From positions 1 through 64,000 of the forward strand of contig JANBVO010000046.1 of assembly GCA_030052745.1 (NCBI GenBank): a stretch of 64,000 bases of DNA, read 5' to 3'. Shown here one piece after another: positions 12,485 through 21,109 of the stretch (its first letter is position 1; each line of letters begins with the position of its first letter). Origin of the DNA: Pleurostoma richardsiae (Eukaryota > Ascomycota > Sordariomycetes > Calosphaeriales > Pleurostomataceae). Both the position numbers and the translations under genes were made by a program. The notes below the pieces were generated by a model. It made no database searches and had not been told where the DNA came from. It worked only from the letters and a program-made list of their open reading frames with translations.

Positions 12485-13632
12485 ATGTCTGGAACAGCAG
12501 GCGAGCAGCTTCCAGCCCTCCCGTCGGATCTGACCCCTGAGTGGTTCAGTTCCAAGCTCGGCCACAAGATCAAGTCGGTCGAGAATACGCGGAACATCTG
12601 GGGCACGGCCAGCAAGCTGTTCTATGCCATCACGTACGAGGATGACAGCAGCGACGAGAGACCGACGCATATCTGCGTCAAGGGCGTCTTCGACCCCAAG
12701 ATGATCGAGGCTCAACCGTGGACAGTCAGCCTGGCACAGCGCGAGGCCGAATTCTTCACAAAGGTGGCGCCCACCGTGAAGAATATGATCTTCCCCAAAG
12801 GCTGGTGGAGCGGCACGAGCGACAAGCAGGGCATCGCCATCATGAACGACCTGACCAAGGAGGGCTGCACCTTTCCGGCCGAGGTCGCCTCCTACCCGGC
12901 CGAGAAGGTCATGAATGGCGTTGAGCAGCTGGCCGGTCTGCATGCGAAATATTGGGGCCAGAGTCAGGATGGCCATCCCTGTAAAGAAGCCCCTTTTTGC
13001 TACGTCCCAACGTTCCCTTCGTGTGGCGTGCTAGCCAGACATCTGACCCAGCGACAGGGATCTGGAACAACTACGACCCGGCCATGAAATTCATGTGCAC
13101 CCCCTGGGACGAAGTGGTTCGGAGACCTGGCCGACCACACCTGCCCGAGTACCTGATGGACGGCAAGCGCTGCAACGAGGCCCTGGACCGCTACTACGCC
13201 GAGCGTAACCCGCGGTTCCGCACGCTGCTGCACGGCGACACGCACATCGGCAACATCTACTTCACCGCCGACGGGCGCATCGGGTTCCTGGACTGGTCGG
13301 CCTTCCACTTCGGCTCGTGCTTCCACGACGTCGTCTACCACATGACGGCTATGCTGAGCGTCGAGGACCGTCGCGCCCACGAGATGGAGATCCTAGACCA
13401 CTACCTCGAGACACTGCACCGGTTCGGCGGGCCCAAGTTCGACCGCCACAACGACCCCGAGGTCATGATTGAGTACCGGCGGTCCTTCATGACCAATGTC
13501 ATCTGGCTCATCTGTCCCGACGGCCTGCAGAGCAAGGAGCGCGTTGCTGCCCTGTGTGAGCGCACCGTTGCTACTTACGACGACCATAAGGTCATTGATG
13601 TCATTCTCGATCAGCCCAAGCCGGCTGCTTGA
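12485..13632 (+). CDS. APH/CHK-like small-molecule kinase (phosphotransferase)
   Basis: Two exons, 12485-12980 and 13058-13632, give 356 aa. The 77-nt intron (GTAAAG..CAG, branch CTGAC) splits a Trp codon and joins DGHP-W to IWNNYDPAM. The C-terminal lobe has the Brenner-type catalytic motif LLHGDTHIGNIYF (H224, D226) and the metal-binding equivalent IGFLDWSAFHFG (D244). Together these place it in the aminoglycoside-phosphotransferase / CHK (ecdysteroid-kinase-like) superfamily. Members phosphorylate hydroxyls of small molecules; the substrate cannot be inferred here. The N-lobe is less conserved but has LHAKYWG, typical of fungal members. It is predicted cytosolic, with no signal peptide or membrane segment. 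The divergently transcribed neighbour is a rhodopsin-domain protein, and no functional link is evident. Catalytic residues appear intact. Confidence 0.85.
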
Positions 13633-14462
13633 GGATCGAGGGCAAGGGGTCGTCTTGGCGGTTGACATGCAGTGCCCCCGCCGTAGCTAGGCATAATAGA
13701 GTCGTAGAAGAGCCACAGCAGAAGCATCAGGCCACTCGAACGGACTCATCATCTAACTTGTTCATAGTCTTCAATGATCGTCCGTTTTCCTTTCCGCTTC
13801 CCATAGTTTAGTATGACAGTTGGTGACGGACACTTTTCATCCCCTTTCTCCCTTAAGTTTGACTTCTATAGGCCAAGAAAGAGCAAGAACTTGTGTGACT
13901 TGAACACCAGAGGAATGACTGAGAATTCTATGGAATTAGCCCGTAATAGGGGTACTTCCAATCTAACATGCCACAATCACCACACTTACCACAGCCTCTA
14001 AGTCACTGCGTGATTTTGTATCTGTCTTACGGACCCCCCTGACAAGACTTGGCAAGACTCCCCCAGATAGCGGACAGGACCCCTGTTCCTCCCGTCAGCA
14101 CAAGCGTCCTTCGAAACCCAGTGGAGACGTGAGAGTGCTTAAGTCTGTACATCCAATAATTATACAACGTAGAAGATTGCTTGATGTAGTCCTGGTAAGC
14201 CACTTCGCAGCCCTTCTAATTTCTAGACAAATAGTTAGCGCAATCTCAGCATGACATGAATCTCTGGACTAGATTGCGAACGAGGTGCATTGGTGGTGTG
14301 CTAACATTCAGTTCTGGTCCTCCTTACTTCTATCCGTCTCCGCGCGCCTCCCGAAGTGCATCATCGCGTTCAAATCGAAGATATAGTGGGGATAATTTGA
14401 TAAGCACCATTCATGTTGCTTTCAATTTGGGAAAGGATTATCAGAAGACTCCGAGCTGACGA
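13633..14462. other. Convergent 3' spacer
   Basis: This A/T-richer sequence lies between the convergent kinase and BTB genes and presumably holds their 3' UTRs. The short open frames present have no coding character. Confidence 0.5.
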
Positions 14463-15566
14463 CTACAAATGCGTAAGAGTAACCATCTTTTCAAGGACAC
14501 CAAGCGTAAGTCCGGCGTGTTTCTCCATCAATGGCTTCATCCTTGCACGTAATCCTGGATCGACATGGTACTGACAAACGATGAGCTCGCAGACAAAGTT
14601 CCGTAGGGGGTCGTCCGGAATGGTCAGCTCAAAGAGCTCGTCGATCACGGCCGGGAAATCATCGTATGCCAGCCAGGTACTCTCGATGGTCCGTATAAAC
14701 CGATCTTTAGCCAGCAGCTTGAGAGCCGGAACGTCGTACTTGTCAGCCATGAGGTAGACCCGGAGCGAAGTGAAGGTGCTTATAGGGTGTTCTGTGCTAT
14801 ACTCCGTGATATATGGAGGAAGCTTGTCCTTATTCAATTCCTCATCATACAAGAGGTCCGAGTCGTATAAGTCATCTGGATCTGTGCACTTCGATGCCTC
14901 CGAATCATATTCTAGGGGATCCTCATCTTCTTCGTCGACCGCGTCTGACGTGTAGTCTTTGTCATCCTCCTCGCTATTCTCCTGGGGGTGATCTTTCTCG
15001 ATGTTAACAGAGGACACCGTAGCTGAGACTCCCAAGGTCTTAAAAACAGGTGCTTCGCCATTGTCGGGCTTCGATACTTTCTGGAGGCTCTCTGAAACCG
15101 CTCCAGGGGTCATCGTCGCGGCAACGGACGGCAGGAGATAGAAATACTCTCCATCAGAATAGTTGCCAGCATAGAGGAATTGAAAAAATCGATCGACGGT
15201 ATCGGGATCCTCTTCAGGGAGGTCAATGATATTTTCGATTCCCTCCTGCTCTGTTTGTCAGCTAGGGTCTTGTACGGGTAGTATCCAACTGACCTTGAAG
15301 CCACTATTGCACGCCTTGTCGAAGAAGGGTGACTGCGGACACACTATAGCTTTGTGCACTAGAAATCGCCGCCCGCAGCAAGTTACGGCGAGGTCCGACA
15401 TCTTGCCGCTTGCATACAGTGGCCATAATGCTGCGTGAATCATGGATGTTGCAAGGTGATCCATGTCGCCGCCGGCGTTGTGGATCGCTGTCTTGAGCTT
15501 CCCGTCGCGTGATTGGGATTTTGACTCCCATGTTTTCCATGTTTCTTTCCTTTCCTGACTGTCCAT
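14463..15566 (-). CDS. BTB/POZ domain protein
   Basis: Two exons on the minus strand (15566-15294, 15245-14463), with a 48-nt GTCAGT..CAG intron, give 351 aa. Residues about 54-125 form a BTB/POZ fold: GKMSDLAVTCCGRRFLVHKA, CPQSPFFDKA, then across the splice site FKEGIENIIDLPEEDPD and FFQFLYAGNY. A Ser/Asp/Glu-rich acidic insert follows at roughly 150-225. A second helical part (YLMADKYDVPALKLLAKDRF) is the BACK-like helix pair typical of fungal BTB proteins. BTB domains mediate dimerisation and often recruit Cullin-3. Many Sordariomycetes have large families of such proteins with no known function, so a specific role is not claimed. The 5' end faces the decayed gene at 15755, only about 190 nt away. 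Confidence 0.85.
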
Positions 15567-15754
15567 TTTGATATTTTGAAGGTTCGAAGGTCATGTCAAG
15601 ATGAGTTGAACAGCCCTCTCGAGGTTCCACGGATTATGGAGTTTAAGACATCGCAAAAAAGGTTAATTATCGCCAGTGCCTGGACACATCTCAAACACAA
15701 ACCCTGGAATGCAAGCGCTTCCGGAAAATTGCTCGTAACGCCCATCGTCTCAGC

Positions 15755-17753
15755 ATGAAAAGATTGGAGAACTCTCGTTGGTCAGATTGGCAAGTCGAGA
15801 TTCTCCCAGCGGCTAGATATGGCTGTCGTTCCAGACTCGGTGGCGCAGGGCCCAGGACTGCCATGGCCCAAGAAGCGCTCCAGTTACCTTGCTATGCGGC
15901 CCAAATCTTGCCCTCGCAAAGCCACAGATTCGGCGCCGCTTGAGCAGGCCATGGTATTTGTCGAGGATGCCTTGTCCTTCCTACCAGGATACTCTATCAC
16001 CGACACAGGAATGAACGTTACCATTGAATTGGCTTTGCTCACAGATCCGAGCGTCAGCGTCATGTCACCCGTGGATATCAAGGCTTACAATCCAGACCAG
16101 ACCGGTTAGGGGAATCGACGTCATCTCGTCTCATACTTCCAGCTTCCGTCGACTAGCAGTGCCGATTACTCGAGAAAGGTGCTTATCCTAGAGCCAACCA
16201 AGCAATTTCCATCTGTTCTTTGCCACACGAGTCCTGCAGCACTCTGCTGGTAGGGCTCAAGGCCTGTCTGCCTGCATTTCAGGAGCTCCTAGCCAATCGT
16301 CTCTCTTTAATTTTCGGCGGAGAGGAGAACTATAAGGGGGTCTCTTGGGATAGATTCCACCACGTATCTCTGCCAGAGACCCCCGAAATGCCACCGGAAG
16401 ATGCAGGCACCTACTAACATGATTTCAGGTCCGGTGGCGGAGCCCCAAATCAGAGAATCTGTCGAGGTGCACCAGGATCGTTTACGATCGATCTTTGTCT
16501 CGCTTGCCAAATTGCTTCTCGCTATCGAGCGACGTGACCGATAACCTAGATTAGGCCGGATCTGGTTTATGGTCTTGGTCGCGAACACGCAAACGGAACA
16601 CATGGAGCGTATTGTGCGGCTCTTGACTCACCCGGGGGTTCAGGAACTGGGATTTCAGTCTATCCTAGGATTGGAGAGGTGGACGCCAGACATGTTTAAT
16701 CTACACCCCAGATTGAACGTCTCAGACATTGACTCTATGAGTAGCGACTTCTGCAGCTACATTGGCGTGGCTCATACCTCCCACGACGAGGTCGCCCAAT
16801 CTTTTACACGGGGAGGCCTCGCGTCTATTATCCGGAAGCTACAGCGACTGGAACAAGGTCGAAGGCCTGCTGCGAGCGCATTAGCAGTCGACCGCCTCAC
16901 GGTGCATCACCAGCGCTCTAAGGGCAAGCTACTTAAATTCTTGTCATATCGAGGTTGATACGCACTTCTGATGGCGGTCAAGGCGCTTTACCAATCGATC
17001 CTTGGCGAAAGTGGCCACCGGTATAACGACGGGCGGTCGAATCTGATTCCGAGGATTGTTATCTTGTTGACAGCAATAATTCAATTTGTAGAAGACACAC
17101 GCCTCGTTTCTGGCCCGGTCGATGGGGGTTGTCTCGTAGAGATTGAGAAGTCTGAATTGGGGAGCCGTCTCGCAGATTGTTCAGATAATCTGTCTGGCGG
17201 AGCTCAGTTACCTACCTACTTATTCAGCAAACTAGCATGCTCCGAACTTTTGGCGACGCGCAAATACGCTCGCCTACATGCGTATTTCAAATTCCAATGC
17301 AATTGGGAGCGGCTACGGTGTAAGTGTCGCTGATCCTCTATGGACCTGGACCTGTGTGGTGGCTGATCAATCCCTGCTTGCCAGCCCACGTACCAGATGC
17401 CATTGAGTTCAGCTACAGCGGACTTTTCATCTCCTGACCAATCGCGCAGCGCCTGAACCAGATGACCCGGGTAGCTCTCTATAGCTCTCTACGACTTTCC
17501 CAGGAGTGGAGATGTTGCTGAAGTGGACGAACATGGTGTTGTGCGGCTCAGACGTCGGCCTTCCGATAATCGGCTGGGCCCGATCCTTCGTAACATCATC
17601 ATCGAGGAGCTCCAAGCCAATATACGAAAGGACTTGGAGATTCTTGTCAAGCAACAAGACTGGGAGCGCCTTCGGTTTGTGGGGTACGTCACAGCTGGGA
17701 CTAAAACATGCCTCCGCCGGCTGGATGGCCCAGGAATATCTGAGGAGGAGTGA
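15755..17753 (+). pseudogene. Decayed conserved fungal gene, multiple disruptions
   Basis: Several consecutive stretches have clear coding character but cannot be joined into one open gene. A frame running from about 16431 is interrupted by TAA at 16542-16544 and TGA at 16956-16958, yet continues in the same frame on both sides (KFLSYRG, stop, YALLMAVKALYQSILGE). A good intron, 17320-17384 (GTAAGT..CAG), follows NWERLR. The next exon is stopped by TGA at 17435-17437 (GLFIS, stop, PIAQRLNQ). It is then thrown out of frame by a perfect 10-bp tandem duplication at 17472-17491; ignoring one copy gives VALYDFPRSGDVAEVDEHG and restores the frame through to the natural stop at 17753. Upstream pieces (15819-16106, about 16144-16363) are likely 5' exons, but their junctions are unresolved. 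The product is an unrecognised conserved protein; the motif NWERLR/DWERLR occurs twice. A live gene with unusual splicing is unlikely. Confidence 0.65.
17472..17491 (+). repeat. 10-bp perfect tandem duplication
   Basis: The unit TAGCTCTCTA occurs twice back to back at 17472-17481 and 17482-17491. Being 10 bp, it shifts the reading frame of the surrounding pseudogene; removing one copy restores it. Confidence 0.9.
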
Positions 17754-17925
17754 TGGCGTGAGGCTTTTTCCACTGGCGTGGGATTGACAATTACAATAAG
17801 ATAACTGGATAACTACCTACCCAGGCACCTAGGTACATGTAGAAAAGCTGTTCCTAGCTAAAAGTGTGTTGTGGGGGGAGGGGGAGGGGGCACAAGTGAG
17901 CTGCTCGGAAAAGTGGTGGGAGCCA

Positions 17926-17931
17926 GATAAG
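17926..17931 (+). promoter_or_regulatory. GATAAG site, possible AreA/Nit2 binding site
   Basis: GATAAG is the core recognised by fungal nitrogen GATA factors (AreA/NIT2). It lies about 620 nt upstream of the glutamine synthetase start. Weaker GATAAC cores lie at 17800-17805 and 17808-17813. Function is inferred from motif and from the known nitrogen control of this gene class. Confidence 0.4.
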
Positions 17932-18325
17932 AGTCATGCCCCGCGGGGCCCACCTGGTGGTATGGGTGCCTAAGGCTCCCACAAATGTACCTACCTTAGC
18001 ACACGTGGGGACATGATGTATGGGGAGAATGTTACCAAGATACCTGTAGTCTGTTACTTGGCGGGGAGCCCGCTATCGGCCCCGAGTTTGGGCCCTGGCG
18101 GAAAATACCTCGCCATGTGGCAAACAATTGTTGAAGGCACGCCAGTCGCAGCTGACGCAGATGAATACAGCAGCTATATGCTCAGGTTGTATATGACCAA
18201 AGTAGATGAGTGGCTGGACATGGGAGTATCTTCAAAGAGCCCATGCAAGCGGGAATGAACGTGCGATGAGGCATTTAGAGTGGGGTGGGGAGAGTGGCCT
18301 TGGGGGATCAGGGCGAAGGGCTGAC

Positions 18326-18331
18326 CTTATC
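18326..18331 (-). promoter_or_regulatory. GATAAG site (minus strand), possible AreA/Nit2 binding site
   Basis: CTTATC on the + strand reads GATAAG on the minus strand. It lies about 220 nt upstream of the glutamine synthetase ATG, and is the closer of the two strong cores. Confidence 0.45.
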
Positions 18332-18546
18332 TAAACTAGCGATCTCGCCGGGGAAGGGTGGGTCCCAGCTTGCCCTCTCTGCCTTCCTCTGACCACACAA
18401 AGGCTATAACATGACTTTCCCCTCCTTCAACCCGAGCTTCGTCCTTTCTCACCACCCTCTCGGCCCCAACAGACGAGCCTCAGCCAGCACCAAAAACCCG
18501 AAAAGCCTGTCGTATACATTCGAAAGTCGATCGCAAGACCGCAATC

Positions 18547-21109
18547 ATGGTGCGTCCAGGCCCCTGCGCCCCCCCGTCTCGCCGCTCGGCCAAGTGCCAG
18601 CGAGACCACACGCGCCCTGCTAATACCGCAATTCCGTGTCCAGGCCACCCCCGAATCCTTCATGTCCCGACCCGAAATGGTGAGTGACAGCGATCCAGGA
18701 CGCGCTGTTCGCCATGCCGACTAATTCGACTAGCTTGCCCCCTACATGACTCTCGAACAGAGGGGCAAAGTCATGGCCGAATACGTCTGGATCGATTCCG
18801 AAGGCGGCACCCGGTCCAAGTCGAGGGTGAGTCTCTGTCTGATCCGGACCCCCTTCCGGCCTCGGCGTCCACCGTCGCCTCCAGCCACTTGAATCCTTCC
18901 CATTCCCCCCCAAGAACCTCCCTTCCGCGCGCTTGCCAATCAGGGTCGTGCGGCTGGGCTTGTACCGTTGCACACAAGATATCCGGCCGCCTCTCCATCC
19001 ATCCACTCCAACAAGGCTGACATTTGAACCCTTCTGCGCAGACGCTCGACAAGAAGCCCGCCTCGGTCGATGACCTTCCTATTTGGAACTTCGATGGGTA
19101 CTGGTAGACCATCCCACATAAAATCATTGCCGCTAACAGATCACAGATCGAGCACCGGTCAAGCACCCGGCGACAACTCTGATGTCTACCTCCGGCCCGT
19201 CGCCATGTATCCCGTATGTCCTGCTGATCCGTTCCCCCTCTCTTTGCGCCTGCCGACGAATCGATTTCCCCGGCTTGCTCCGAGTCGAGAGGCGCTGAGA
19301 CTTCAGACCGACACCTCACTCGAGTCATTTGCTCCCAAAGGGCCAAAGACTTGCCCATTGCAGTGTCTTCTCCTTCCGTTTGCCTTGATCTTTTTTGCTG
19401 CCGCCATGGCTGACCAGAGCAACAGGATCCGTTCCGGCGCGACCCCAACATCCTAGTCCTCGCCGAGTGGTGAGTTTCTTCCCCACACGACGGACTTTGA
19501 GCAGCGATATCTGACCGTGTGTCTACACAGCTGGAATGCAGACGGGAGCCCGAACAAGCAAGTGGCCTCTACAAGCCTCCAAACCTAGTCTAACTAACCT
19601 GTCAGGTTCAATTACCGCCACGAATGCGCCAAGCTGATGGAGACTCATGCTCGCCAGGAGCCTTGGTTTGGCTTGGAGTTAGTTCCCTTTTTAGCCAAAA
19701 AGCCAGGAAGCCAACAACTGACCCACAACTAGGCAGGAGTATACGTTTCTCGATCTGTCGGATCGTCCGTTCGGCTGGTACGTCAACCCTCACCTATTAA
19801 CATCCGCGTACTGACCTTGACCAGGCCCGTAAATGTACACCAACCTTGCCCCTACTATTCCCCATCCATTGTCTAGCTTCTAGGAGTCTAACAGACCGTG
19901 ATAGGGATTCCCAGCACCGCAGGGCCCCTACTACTGCAGCGCTGGTGCGGGCAAAGTAGTGCTACGCGACGTTGTGGAAGCTCACTACCGCGCATGCCTG
20001 TATGCGGGTATCCAAATTTCCGGCACCAACGCGGAAGTCATGCCGTGAGTAGCCAGCCGGTCACGCCTTATGGCGTGTTCTAGTCCCCATCCCCAGATTC
20101 CCCGGCCCGGGCCCTCGGAGCCCCGGCATCCCCTAATATCTGCATCTCCCTGCCTTGCAACATTACTTACACCTGGTGACTATGTACTAACCCTGACCAA
20201 GTGCCCAGTGGGAGTACCAGGTGGGACCGGTAAGAACACCTTGGTCCTTTGCTGTGGGATTCGGTAGTCGCTGACTCATGTAGTGCCTCGGTATTGATAT
20301 GGGAGACATGCTCTGGATGAGTCGCTTCCTGGTATGTCGATGAGTTTTCGTGTCCTTTTGATGCAGCAAACTGACTTGAGACATGATAGTGTTAGTAATT
20401 TCTGAGCAGATCTGGGAGCTCAACCAACTCCCGGGGATATACGAGACTGACTATAGATAGTGCATAGAATCGCTGAGCAGTGGGGGGCAAAAGTTAGCCT
20501 TCATCCAAAGCCTATCCCTGGAGGTAAGCAACCGCATAAGTCAAAGCCAAGGGGGGCTGAGAATGGCTGGACAAAGACTAATCAAGCCCAGATTGGAATG
20601 GTGCTGGCCTCCACAGCAACTTCAGCACCCGTGAGATGCGGGCGGAAGGAGGCATGACCCACATTGAGGCGGCCATCAAGAAGCTTGCGAGCCGTCACAA
20701 GGAGCACATCCTCGTTTACGGAGAGGACAACGAGAAGCGTCTGACGGGCCGACATGAGACGGGCGCCATTGATCAGTTCACGTACGGTGTCGCTGACCGT
20801 GGATCCTCGATCCGCATTCCCCGAGAAGTTGCTGCCAAGGGATACGGCTACCTTGAAGATCGTAAGTGACGCAGCTTAATACCACTGTATACAAGATGAT
20901 CACTATACTAATACTGTCTAGGCCGCCCTGCTGCAAGTAGACATGATTCCTGCATGCTGTGCACCAAGACTAACTTGTTTTTCAGAGCAACGCCGACCCT
21001 TACCGCATTACTGGCATTATCATGGAAACGTAAGTAAATCTGAAAATGCCCTCGGCGTAGCATCCAGAACTGACAGGTCATAAGCTGCTTCGGTTCCGTG
21101 TCGGAGTAA
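18547..21109 (+). CDS. gln1: Glutamine synthetase, exceptionally intron-rich
   Basis: The enzyme makes glutamine from glutamate, ammonia and ATP in the cytosol. Exons: 18547-18549 (ATG only), 18644-18679, 18734-18826, 19042-19097, 19147-19213, 19426-19469, 19531-19557, 19606-19677, 19733-19777, 19825-19834, 19905-20044, 20202-20229, 20284-20331, 20390 (1 nt), 20461-20523, 20592-20861, 20922-20932, 20986-21029, 21085-21109. Total 1083 nt, 360 aa, the usual eukaryotic length. Visible motifs are [108 protein letters not shown] and the terminal METCFGSVSE. Two introns use GC donors (GCAAGT at 19558 and 20933). The 1-nt exon yields SRFLLHR; a single long intron ending at 20456 would add one residue. 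[10 protein letters not shown] is a little divergent from the usual CGVGTGKV, so a second paralogue is possible. Confidence 0.92.

Larger units (their letters stand above)
17754..18546. other. Promoter region of glutamine synthetase
   Basis: About 790 bases upstream of the glutamine synthetase ATG. It holds several GATA-core sites, a G-rich purine tract near 17870-17892, GTACCTA-type motifs at 17811-17839 and 17987-17998, and a TATAAC element near 18402 about 145 nt before the ATG. A short open frame (18013-18258) has no recognisable product. Confidence 0.5.

Noticed and set aside
9952-13632. Rhodopsin-domain receptor and CHK-type kinase as a possible functional pair
   Set aside because: Divergent orientation with a 1.2-kb spacer and no biosynthetic genes around; adjacency alone does not support a system.
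20332-20456. Single long intron model for glutamine synthetase exon 13 to 14
   Set aside because: Keeps the frame but adds a residue (I-V instead of L) in a conserved helix, and its AG is too close to the CTGAC branch site. Kept as the main alternative to the 1-nt exon.
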